A stretch of DNA of 64,000 nt from NCBI RefSeq assembly GCF_009720655.1, contig NZ_WNKS01000001.1, positions 124,001-188,000 of the forward strand, in the 5' to 3' direction. The stretch comes from Rhodoblastus acidophilus (GTDB lineage: Bacteria > Pseudomonadota > Alphaproteobacteria > Rhizobiales > Beijerinckiaceae). Of the stretch, positions 1 to 7,030 are shown piece after piece; the stretch's first letter is position 1; each line of letters opens with the position of its first letter. The notes beneath the pieces are model-generated. The model searched no databases. It was not told the DNA's origin and saw nothing but the letters and a program-made list of their open reading frames with translations. A program made the position numbers and the translations under genes.

Positions 1-2
1 CC

Positions 3-71
3 CGTCTGGCGATGAACATCGCTGGCGCCGCGACCGAAATCAGCCCTTACAAGATGGGCGCGCCATCATAG
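3..71 (+). CDS. 3' end of an unidentified protein (partial)
   Basis: An open frame runs in from the left edge and stops with TAG at 69-71, two bases before the purD stop codon on the other strand. Only 22 residues are visible, ending KMGAPS. I do not recognise the family. The convergent tail-to-tail placement with purD makes a real gene end plausible, but an open frame this short in GC-rich DNA could be chance. Confidence 0.35.
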   Translation, partial: RLAMNIAGAATEISPYKMGAPS

Positions 72-72
72 C

Positions 73-1332
73 TCAGCGATTCAGCGCCCGCCAGCCGATG
101 TCCCGCCGGCAAAACCCGTCGGGGAATTTCAGCGCGTCCACGGCGCGGTAGGCCCGTTCCCGCGCTTCGCTGACGCTGTCCGCCAGCGCGACCACGTTCA
201 GCACGCGCCCGCCATTGGCCACCAGGGTTTCGCCGTCGATCTTCGTGCCGGCGTGAATAATTTTTGCGCCTTCGGCTTCGGCCTCGGCGATGCCGGCGAT
301 GCCGCCGCCCTTTTTCGGCGTCCCCGGATAGCCTTGCGCCGCCATCACCACGGTCAGCGCGGTTTTGGGCGACAGGTTTACCCGCTCGGGGAGGCGCCCT
401 TCGGCGCAGGCGAGCAGCAGGTTCAAAAGATCGTCGTCGAGCCGCGCCAGCATCACCTGGCATTCGGGATCGCCGAAACGGGTGTTGAATTCGATCAGCT
501 TCGGGCCGTCCTTGCCGATCATCAGGCCGGCGAACAAAACCCCCTTGAACGGACAGCCTTCCGCTTTCATCGCCGCCACGGTCGGGTTGACGATCTCGTC
601 CATCACCCGCTGGGCGATCGCCTCCGTCACCACCGGCGCCGGCGAATAGGCGCCCATGCCGCCGGTGTTCGGCCCGGTGTCGCCTTCGCCGACCCGCTTG
701 TGATCCTGCGCCGAGGCGAAGGCGAGGGCTTTGTTGCCGTCGCACAGGGCGAAGAACGAGGCTTCCTCGCCCTGCAAAAACTCCTCGATGACGCATTCCG
801 CCCCGGCCGCGCCAAAGGCGCCGCCAAAAAGGTCTTCAATCGCCTGTTCCGCTTCGAAAATCGTCATGGCGACGGTCACCCCCTTGCCGGCGGCGAGCCC
901 GTCCGCCTTGACGACAATGGGCGCCCCCTTTTCGCGCGCATAGGCCAGCGCTGCCTCGCGCTCGGCGAACTTTTGATAGGCGCCTGTGGGGATGTTGTAT
1001 TTGGCGCACAGGTCCTTGGTAAAACCCTTGGAGCCCTCGAGCCGCGCCGCCGCTTTCGAGGGTCCGAACGCTTTTATGCCCGCCGCCTCGAGGGCGTCCA
1101 CGAGGCCGTCGACCAAAGGCTGTTCCGGCCCGATGACAACAAAATCAATGTGCTGGACGTGGCAGAAGGCGATCACCGCCTGCGCGTCGGCGACGTCGAG
1201 CACGACATTTGTCGCGATCTGCGCCGTGCCGGGATTGCCGGGCGCCACGAACAATTTTGTTGCCGGGTTTTGCGTGAGCGCCAGGGCCAGCGCGTGTTCG
1301 CGCCCGCCGGAGCCGATGAGTAGAACGTTCAT
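73..1332 (-). CDS. purD: Phosphoribosylamine-glycine ligase (GAR synthetase)
   Basis: PurD catalyses the second step of de novo purine synthesis: ATP-dependent ligation of glycine to 5-phosphoribosylamine, in the cytosol. The 419-residue product has the usual family length. It begins with the glycine-rich [10 protein letters not shown] segment of the N domain. The ATP-grasp core follows, with the [13 protein letters not shown] segment, [13 protein letters not shown] around residue 140, and a metal-binding [11 protein letters not shown] segment near residue 285. The first ATG gives this natural N-terminus. It is divergent from xseA with a small unknown gene between, a neighbourhood often seen in Rhizobiales. 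No defects seen. Confidence 0.98.
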   Translation of the reverse strand: MNVLLIGSGGREHALALALTQNPATKLFVAPGNPGTAQIATNVVLDVADAQAVIAFCHVQHIDFVVIGPEQPLVDGLVDALEAAGIKAFGPSKAAARLEGSKGFTKDLCAKYNIPTGAYQKFAEREAALAYAREKGAPIVVKADGLAAGKGVTVAMTIFEAEQAIEDLFGGAFGAAGAECVIEEFLQGEEASFFALCDGNKALAFASAQDHKRVGEGDTGPNTGGMGAYSPAPVVTEAIAQRVMDEIVNPTVAAMKAEGCPFKGVLFAGLMIGKDGPKLIEFNTRFGDPECQVMLARLDDDLLNLLLACAEGRLPERVNLSPKTALTVVMAAQGYPGTPKKGGGIAGIAEAEAEGAKIIHAGTKIDGETLVANGGRVLNVVALADSVSEARERAYRAVDALKFPDGFCRRDIGWRALNR

Positions 1333-1383
1333 GTGCGCCTCGTTTCGCCGCTGTCTTTAGGCGAGGCGTGGCTTTAGTTCAAC

Positions 1384-1665
1384 TTACCAGCGGATTTCGG
1401 CGTTGAGCCGCGCGCGCACATCTTCCAGCGTGATGCTGTGAAAGAAATCGTGCCAGGGCTGGGGGACGAGATAATCCATGCGGCCGCCGACGTCCCAAAC
1501 CAGCGCGACCGTTCCTTTGAGCCCGCAGGCGTTGCTGCGCGCCTGCAACTGGCCGATGGTCGCCTCTTGCAGGTTGGGGTTGGCCTGGGCAAAGGCTTTG
1601 TCCATGATGACGATCACCATGTCCTGACCCTGTTCGGAAAAATTTGCGACGGCGATCGACGGCAT
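1384..1665 (-). CDS. Conserved-looking small protein of unknown function, 93 aa
   Basis: This small protein starts MPSIAVANFSEQGQDMVIVIMDK and is not recognised. The start is set by a strong ribosome-binding site, AAAGGAG, seven bases upstream of the ATG at 1665; an upstream in-frame ATG at 1686 has no such site. The protein is soluble-looking with a mix of hydrophobic strands and one internal Cys, and has no signal peptide or membrane segment. It lies between purD (same strand, 51 bases on) and the divergent xseA. The good ribosome-binding site and balanced composition argue that it is real. Confidence 0.7.
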   Translation of the reverse strand: MPSIAVANFSEQGQDMVIVIMDKAFAQANPNLQEATIGQLQARSNACGLKGTVALVWDVGGRMDYLVPQPWHDFFHSITLEDVRARLNAEIRW

Positions 1666-1753
1666 GGGCGCTCCTTTGTCCAACAAGAAGCAGGATCGGC
1701 GCCAGCGGCAAAAAATCTCGCCAAGGCGGGGGCGAACGCATTAACTTGGGGCA

Positions 1754-3328
1754 ATGGTCGAATCCCCCCGCTCCAACGCCCTAGAACTCAGCGTTTCCGA
1801 ACTTTCGGGCGCTCTGAAGCGCGCCATCGAGGACCAGTTCGGCCATGTGCGGCTGCGCGGCGAGATTTCGAACTATCGCGGCCCGCATTCTTCGGGACAC
1901 GCCTATTTCTGCCTGAAGGACGCCAACGCGCGCATCGACGCCGTGGTGTGGAAGGGGACGTTTTCGCGGCTGAAGACCAAGCCTCAGGAGGGTTTGGAGG
2001 TGATCGCCACCGGCAAGATCACCACGTTTCCGGGAAAAAGTTCTTACCAGATCGTCATCGAGCAGATGGAGCCGGCGGGCGTCGGCGCGCTGATGGCGCT
2101 GCTGGAGGAGCGGCGGAAAAAACTCGCGGCGGAAGGGCTTTTCGATGAGGCGCGCAAGAAGAAACTGCCGTACCTGCCGCGCGTGATCGGCATCGTCACC
2201 TCGCCGACCGGCGCGGTGATCCGCGATATTTTGCATCGCTTGAGCGACCGTTTTCCGCGCCATGTGCTGGTCTGGCCGGTGCGCGTGCAGGGCGAAACCT
2301 CGGCCGCCGAAGTCGCGGCGGCCATCAGGGGTTTTAACCTCCTGCCGCCCGGCGGCGACATTCCAAGGCCGGACCTGCTGATCATCGCGCGCGGCGGCGG
2401 GTCTTTGGAAGATTTGTGGAGTTTCAACGAGGAAGAGGTTTTGCGCGCGGCGGCGGATTCGATAATTCCGCTGATTTCCGCCATCGGCCACGAGACCGAC
2501 ACCACGCTGCTCGACCATGTCGCCGACCTGCGCGCGCCCACCCCGACCGGCGCGGCGGAAAAGGCCGTGCCGGTCCGCTCCGAGCTTTTGGCGAACATCA
2601 ACGCGCTGGCGCGCCGCCACGACGAGGCGGCCTTCCGCCTGCTCGACCGCCGGCGCGGCGATTTGCGCGCTTTGGCCCGCGCCCTGCCGCAAGCGGAAAA
2701 CCTGCTGGCCATCCCCCGGCAGCGGCAGGACCGCGCGGCGGAGCGCCTGTCCGCCGCGCTGCGCTCCTTTGTCGGGATGCGGCGGCTGGCGCTGGCGGAA
2801 GCCTCGCGCCTGCTCGCCCGCCATGCGCCGCAAGCGGAATTGCAGCGGGTGACCGGACGGCTGAACACGCTGAAATTTCGGCTGGAGGCGGCGGGGCGGG
2901 CGTTTTTCGAGCGACGTCGCGAACGGTTCGAAACCCTTGGCGCGCGCTTCGACGCCGCCTTCGCGGGACGCGTCCGGCTGCTTGGCCAGGACCTTCAGGG
3001 CCGCCGCGAGCGCGCCCAAAATTTTTCGAAGCGGCTCGACGGCGCCTTCCTCGCCGCTTTGGCGCGGCGCCGCGACCGGTTGGTTCATGCCGAAAAGCTT
3101 CTGGGCGCGGTCGGTTATGAGGCAGTCCTCAAGCGCGGTTTCGCGCTGGCGCGCGATAACGAAGGCGGCATCATCCGCTCCGCGAAACAACTTGGCCCCG
3201 GCGACGCCCTCAACCTGCATTTCGCCGACGGCAAGGTGGCGGCGACCGTGAACGGCGACGCGCACCCGAAAAAACCCGCGCCTGTGAAAAAAGCGCCGCC
3301 CCCCGGCGGGCAGGGCAGTCTGTTCTGA
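1754..3328 (+). CDS. xseA: Exodeoxyribonuclease VII large subunit
   Basis: XseA is the catalytic subunit of exonuclease VII, which degrades single-stranded DNA from either end in a complex with several small XseB subunits. The 524 residues show an N-terminal OB-fold (about 10-110; SELSGALKRAIEDQFGHVRLRGEISN is typical), then the catalytic domain with VIGIVTSPTGAVIRD and ARGGGSLEDLWSFNEE near 215, and SAIGHETDTTLLDHVADLRAPTPTGAAE around 240-265. A long Arg/Ala/Leu-rich helical region follows, as expected for the coiled-coil arm. The C-terminus is Lys/Pro-rich. The next gene begins one base after the stop, so the two are probably co-translated. xseB is not in the window. Confidence 0.97.
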   Translation: MVESPRSNALELSVSELSGALKRAIEDQFGHVRLRGEISNYRGPHSSGHAYFCLKDANARIDAVVWKGTFSRLKTKPQEGLEVIATGKITTFPGKSSYQIVIEQMEPAGVGALMALLEERRKKLAAEGLFDEARKKKLPYLPRVIGIVTSPTGAVIRDILHRLSDRFPRHVLVWPVRVQGETSAAEVAAAIRGFNLLPPGGDIPRPDLLIIARGGGSLEDLWSFNEEEVLRAAADSIIPLISAIGHETDTTLLDHVADLRAPTPTGAAEKAVPVRSELLANINALARRHDEAAFRLLDRRRGDLRALARALPQAENLLAIPRQRQDRAAERLSAALRSFVGMRRLALAEASRLLARHAPQAELQRVTGRLNTLKFRLEAAGRAFFERRRERFETLGARFDAAFAGRVRLLGQDLQGRRERAQNFSKRLDGAFLAALARRRDRLVHAEKLLGAVGYEAVLKRGFALARDNEGGIIRSAKQLGPGDALNLHFADGKVAATVNGDAHPKKPAPVKKAPPPGGQGSLF

Positions 3329-3329
3329 C

Positions 3330-4073
3330 ATGCTGCTCGCCCTGTTCACCGACATTCACGGCAATCGCGAGGCGTTCGACGCCTGCCGCGCCGAGGCGCG
3401 GCGGCTCGGCGCCGAAAAATTCGTCTATCTCGGCGATCTCGTCGGCTATGGCGCCGACCCGGCTTACGTGGTCGAGCGCGTCGCCGAGGATTTTGAAAAG
3501 GGCGCGCTCTGCGTGATGGGCAACCACGACCTCGCCTTGGTCGATCCCAAGGCGCGGCGCATGTATGACGACGCCCGCCATGCCGTTGAATTCGCCGAAG
3601 GTCAGCTCGACGCCGCCCAAAAAAGATTTCTGGCGGATCTTCCGTTCACGGCGCAGCTTCCCGACGGCCCTCTGTTCGTCCACGCGGACGCGAGCGCGCC
3701 GCGCCGCTTCCGCTACGTGCAATCGGTGGAGGACGCGACGATCTCCATGGATGCGACGCGCGCGCCCGTCACCTTCTGCGGTCACGTCCATCGCCCAAGA
3801 CTTTATCATCGCAGCGGCGACGCGCCGGCCATTTCCTTTGCGCCGACCGAGACGCCGACGCCGCTCGCGCGCAGCCGGCGCTGGTTGGCGACGCTGGGTT
3901 CGGTCGGCCAGCCGCGCGACGGCGATTCCCGCGCCGCCTTCGCGCTTTTCGATCTCGACCGGGCCGTGCTGAGCTTTCATCGCGTCGATTACGACGTGGA
4001 AACGGCCTCGCGCAAAATTTTGCGCGCGGGATTGGCGGCGTTTTTTGCTGAACGCCTGTTTTTGGGACGCTAG
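3330..4073 (+). CDS. Calcineurin-like metallophosphoesterase
   Basis: This 247-residue protein belongs to the metallophosphoesterase superfamily of dinuclear-metal phosphatases. Visible metal-site motifs in order are DIHGN (about 8-12), YLGDLVGYG (about 34-42), MGNHD near residue 57, and CGHVHRP near 150. These match the DxH, GDxxD-like, GNHD and GHxH signatures, though the third position of the second motif is Val-Gly-Tyr, as in the YfcE/diadenosine-phosphatase-like branch. The start codon lies one base after the xseA stop, suggesting translational coupling. The stop codon TAG is also the first arm of a palindromic repeat. The substrate cannot be told from sequence. Confidence 0.9.
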   Translation: MLLALFTDIHGNREAFDACRAEARRLGAEKFVYLGDLVGYGADPAYVVERVAEDFEKGALCVMGNHDLALVDPKARRMYDDARHAVEFAEGQLDAAQKRFLADLPFTAQLPDGPLFVHADASAPRRFRYVQSVEDATISMDATRAPVTFCGHVHRPRLYHRSGDAPAISFAPTETPTPLARSRRWLATLGSVGQPRDGDSRAAFALFDLDRAVLSFHRVDYDVETASRKILRAGLAAFFAERLFLGR

Positions 4074-4175
4074 AGCTTTTTCACGTTTCGTGGAAACGCG
4101 AAAATGCTCTAGTTGTTTGTTGTTACGCGTTTTCTTAACGCGGACCGGTATCCACTTCGCTTGAAAACGCTCTAA
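4071..4175. repeat. Rhizobiales-type palindromic intergenic element
   Basis: The first part (4071-4111) is a near-perfect hairpin: TAGAGCTTTTTCACGTTTC pairs with the following GAAACGCGAAAATGCTCTA at 17 of 19 positions around a GTG loop. It is followed by a stretch with TTAACGCGGACCGGTATCCACTT and the closing AAAACGCTCTA, a combination I recognise from intergenic repeats scattered through Rhizobiales genomes. The element fills the whole gap between the phosphoesterase and the HAD gene and includes the stop codon of the former. Confidence 0.75.
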
Positions 4176-4817
4176 ATGCCCTCCCTCGTCATTTTCGATC
4201 TCGACGGCACGCTCGCTGACAGTTTTCCTTGGTTCTGCCGCCATGTGAACGATGCGGCGGACACGTTCGGCTTTCGTCGTGTGGAAAATTTCGAGGCGCT
4301 GCGCCACGCCGACTTCCGCCAGATTTTTCGAGATCTCCAGGTTCCCAACTGGAAGCTGCCGGCCATCGCCCGGCACATGCGCGCGGTGAAATCACGGCAT
4401 CTCGACGAAATCGCCCTGTTTCCGGGCGTCGAGCCGATGCTCAGAACCTTGTCGGGCTCTGGTCTGCGCCTCGCCCTGGTCAGTTCCGACAGCGAAGCCA
4501 ATGCGCGGCGGCAACTCGGCGGTCTTGCCGATCTCTTCGAAACATTCGATTGCGGCGCCTCGGTGTTCGGCAAGGCCCGAAAATTCCGCCGTGTCGTCAG
4601 GCGAGCCGAGCTTGCGCCCTGCGATGCGATTTCGATTGGCGACGAGGTCCGCGACATCGAGGCGGCGCGCGAGGCGGGGCTCGCTTGCGGGGCCGTGACC
4701 TGGGGCTATGCCGCCTCCGAGGTTTTGAGGGCGATGCGTCCCGATGTCCTGTTCGAAGGCGTCGGAGACATCACCCGTATTGCCGCCAGAACACCAGCGC
4801 CACGATCACGCTGTTGA
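4176..4817 (+). CDS. HAD-family hydrolase, phosphoglycolate phosphatase-like
   Basis: This 213-residue haloacid-dehalogenase-type phosphatase starts with motif I, VIFDLDGTLADS (nucleophile Asp9). The helical cap follows (about 15-90). Motif II is LVSSDSE near 107, the Lys is in SVFGKARKFRRVVR, and motif IV is ISIGDEVRDIEAAREAGL near 150. It has the layout of Gph-like phosphatases, but the substrate is unknown. The ATG immediately abuts the end of the palindromic repeat, so no Shine-Dalgarno sequence is visible. The 3' end overlaps the convergent exporter gene by 47 bases. Confidence 0.9.
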   Translation: MPSLVIFDLDGTLADSFPWFCRHVNDAADTFGFRRVENFEALRHADFRQIFRDLQVPNWKLPAIARHMRAVKSRHLDEIALFPGVEPMLRTLSGSGLRLALVSSDSEANARRQLGGLADLFETFDCGASVFGKARKFRRVVRRAELAPCDAISIGDEVRDIEAAREAGLACGAVTWGYAASEVLRAMRPDVLFEGVGDITRIAARTPAPRSRC

Positions 4818-5529
4818 GCACGGTGATGATGACGCGCGCCTTGGCGGGGTCGAGACGGCGCCCGTAATGCCCGGTGACATAGCCGCCAATGGCTGCCGCG
4901 ACCAGCAGCACGCCCATCTGCTTCCAGTGGATGAGGCCGCCAAAGATGAAGAACAGCGACGCCGTCGTGTTCATCGCGGCGTTGAGCAGGTGGCGCGAGG
5001 CCTGCATCATGTTGATGCTGGCGTGGGTGAGCACGCTCCAGGTCGCCAGCATCATCACGCCCACCGCGCCGCCGAAATAGCCGCCGTAAATGCCGAGCGC
5101 GAATTGCGCGACGGGCAGCGCCGCCGGGTGAACGTTTATGCGCGCACGCAAATAATCGCCCAGCTTTCTGCCTAAGGCGAACACGGCCACGCCGAACAGC
5201 AGCAGAAAAGGAAAAATGTGGTCGAAGACGCGCTGCGGCGTCGAAATCAGCAGCAACGCGCCCAGGATTCCGCCGACCACGCTCACAACGGCCATGGTCG
5301 AGAATTTCACGCCTTCAAAGTTCTGGAAATCTTTTCGATAGGCGAAGGCGGTGGCGAGCGCGCTCGGCACCAGCGCGACGGTCGAGGTGGCGTTGGCGCT
5401 GAGCGAGGGCACGCCGGCCGCGACCAGCGCCGGCAGGGTGACGAAGGAGCCGCCGCCGGCGATGGCGTTCATGGCGCCGCCGAGAAGGCCGGCGCCGGCG
5501 ATCAGAACAAAATCCTGCAAAAAATGCAT
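4771..5529 (-). CDS. TauE/SafE-family membrane exporter
   Basis: This 252-residue integral membrane protein is of the TauE/SafE (DUF81) family, proposed transporters of sulfonates, sulfite or related anions. The N-terminal GAGLLGGAMNAIAGGGSFVTLPALVAAG is the hallmark of the first repeat, and ALGIYGGYFGGAVGVMMLA near 150 is the second-repeat equivalent. About seven to eight hydrophobic segments can be counted. It converges with the HAD gene on its 3' side. The context does not identify the substrate. Confidence 0.92.
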   Translation of the reverse strand: MHFLQDFVLIAGAGLLGGAMNAIAGGGSFVTLPALVAAGVPSLSANATSTVALVPSALATAFAYRKDFQNFEGVKFSTMAVVSVVGGILGALLLISTPQRVFDHIFPFLLLFGVAVFALGRKLGDYLRARINVHPAALPVAQFALGIYGGYFGGAVGVMMLATWSVLTHASINMMQASRHLLNAAMNTTASLFFIFGGLIHWKQMGVLLVAAAIGGYVTGHYGRRLDPAKARVIITVLNSVIVALVFWRQYG

Positions 5530-5635
5530 CCTGCTTGAAGGGGTTATCGCAGCCTAGCCGATTCCCGGCGCCGCGCCAGCCCCTGGCCCGCAACTTGCGT
5601 CATGGGGGCGTTGTTCGCTGACGCGAGGCTGTCCC

Positions 5636-5974
5636 ATGAGTTTTTTCGTCGTCTGTCCCACAAGCGCCATCGCCGAGGGCGGGATGGGCCTGTTCAAGGC
5701 AGGCAAGAAGAGCGTGCTGCTGGTTTGGCCGCACGGCGGCGCTATCAAGGCGTTTCGCGGACGCTGTCCGCATGCCGACGTGCCGCTCGACGAGGCGTGT
5801 TTCGATGGCGAGACCGTCACATGCCCCATCCACAACTGGCGATTCGACGGCGTGAACGGCAAGTGCGTCACCCACGCCGCGCAAAAAGCGTTGCATCCTT
5901 ACCCGCTGCGCATCGTGGGCGAGGCCATCGAGGTCGATCTCGGCCCGGCGCGGCCGGCGCGCGCGCCGGCCTGA
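5636..5974 (+). CDS. Rieske [2Fe-2S] ferredoxin-like protein
   Basis: This 112-residue single-domain Rieske protein has cluster ligands in two motifs: CPHAD near 43-47 (Cys-x-His) and CPIHNW near 63-68 (Cys-x2-His), spaced as in Rieske ferredoxins and the NirD type. No signal peptide is visible, so it is probably a cytosolic electron carrier or a small regulatory subunit. No oxygenase or reductase partner lies next to it. Its TGA stop is directly adjacent to the stop codon of the convergent DUF2147 gene. Confidence 0.9.
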   Translation: MSFFVVCPTSAIAEGGMGLFKAGKKSVLLVWPHGGAIKAFRGRCPHADVPLDEACFDGETVTCPIHNWRFDGVNGKCVTHAAQKALHPYPLRIVGEAIEVDLGPARPARAPA

Positions 5975-6682
5975 TTACTGGGCCGGCGCGTCCGTCTTGA
6001 CGGGGGCGGGCTTGGGCGCGGCGGGTTTGGCCGCCGGCTTGGCCGGGGTCGCGGCGGCTGGCTTGGCCGGCTCGGGGCTGGCGGACGCATCTGGATTGGC
6101 CGCGTCCGGGGTCGTCGCCGCCTCCGGCTTGGCGGCCGCCGGCTTGGCCGCGGGCTTGGGCTTGGGCGCCAGGGGGTCGCCGGGCAGTTCGGCGGCGGGG
6201 ATGGCGTCGTCGGGCAGGCGCGTCCAGGTCTGTGTCTGCCCGAAAATCTCCAGGCCGAGATAGCCGCGCAGCAGCAGTTTCTGGCCGTCGGGGGTCACCT
6301 CGGCCTCAGCGTTGTAAATATTGCCGTCGCGCGGATCGAGAATGTTGCCGTTCTCGTATTTTGCGGCGGCGCCGTCCTTCTTGAGGTTATAGACGATGAC
6401 CATGCCCAGCATCGGCTTGCCCTTCTTCTCGCCGGGGCAGGCCGTGCAGGTCGTCACGTTTTTCGTTTCGCCCTTCTTCTTGTACATTTTCACGAGACGG
6501 CCTTCGTAGAAACCGTTCTTCTCGTAAAAATAGAACCAGCCGCTGGGCGTTCCGTCCTCGAAATAGGCCTGCCAGAACCCGGTGAGGGGCGCGGCCTGGG
6601 CCGCGCCCGTCAAAGCCAGCGCGCCCAAGGCCGCGACGACAAGGCGTTTGCGAAAGAACTTCGGAAGGAAATAAGCGGGCAA
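5975..6682 (-). CDS. DUF2147 family secreted protein with Ala/Pro/Lys-rich tail
   Basis: The 235-residue product begins with a signal peptide (basic FFRKR, then a hydrophobic stretch, then GAAQA-A cleavage). A DUF2147-like domain follows (GFWQAYFEDGTPSGW, YEGRLVKMYKKKG, a CTACPG pair of cysteines, and DPRDGNIYNAEAEV). The last 65 residues are a low-complexity Ala/Pro/Lys tail. I chose the TTG at 6680-6682 because AAAAGGAG lies just upstream and it gives a proper signal peptide; the frame stays open further upstream but overlaps the next gene there. The DUF2147 family is periplasmic, of unknown role. Confidence 0.8.
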   Translation of the reverse strand: MPAYFLPKFFRKRLVVAALGALALTGAAQAAPLTGFWQAYFEDGTPSGWFYFYEKNGFYEGRLVKMYKKKGETKNVTTCTACPGEKKGKPMLGMVIVYNLKKDGAAAKYENGNILDPRDGNIYNAEAEVTPDGQKLLLRGYLGLEIFGQTQTWTRLPDDAIPAAELPGDPLAPKPKPAAKPAAAKPEAATTPDAANPDASASPEPAKPAAATPAKPAAKPAAPKPAPVKTDAPAQ

Positions 6683-6738
6683 AGGAAAACTCCTTTTCGC
6701 TGAAGCGAGACGGTCTTCGCAAGATCGGGAGGAAGCGG

Positions 6739-6966
6739 TCAGACGCCGTTGTCGTCGAGCACCTTGCGGCATTTCGGCGACAGCCTGGCGCGATACGCCT
6801 GGAGGCAGCTCAGGAAGGCGTTGTCGCCGGCGTCGGGATGCAGTTGGTGGCAGAAGCGGCGCACGTCCGAACGGCATGCCGCCTCGTCCGACGCCCGGTC
6901 GCCCGCCAGCGCCGTTGAGGCGCTTGCGCCGCTCAGCAGGAGGGCGATCAGAACAGCGTTTTTCAT
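6739..6966 (-). CDS. Small Cys-rich periplasmic protein
   Basis: This 75-residue protein has a clear signal peptide (MKNAVLIALLLSGASASTALA, cleaved before G). The mature part carries four cysteines arranged C-x6-C-x15-C-x10-C in CRSDVRRFC...FLSCLQAYRARLSPKC. This matches the short cysteine-rich repeat seen in eukaryotic Golgi glycoprotein 1 and common as a small secreted protein in Rhizobiales. Two disulfides are likely. It is on the same strand as, and upstream of, the DUF2147 gene, with which it may be transcribed. Function unknown. Confidence 0.8.
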   Translation of the reverse strand: MKNAVLIALLLSGASASTALAGDRASDEAACRSDVRRFCHQLHPDAGDNAFLSCLQAYRARLSPKCRKVLDDNGV

Positions 6967-7030
6967 CTAGGTCCCTTTCTTCAGGGCCCCTTGTCTAGCG
7001 CAAAAGGGCCAAAATGATAAAGTCCGTCGC

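Noticed and set aside
253-1323. Plus-strand open frame opposite purD
   Set aside because: Arg/Gly-rich shadow translation; purD on the minus strand is unambiguous.
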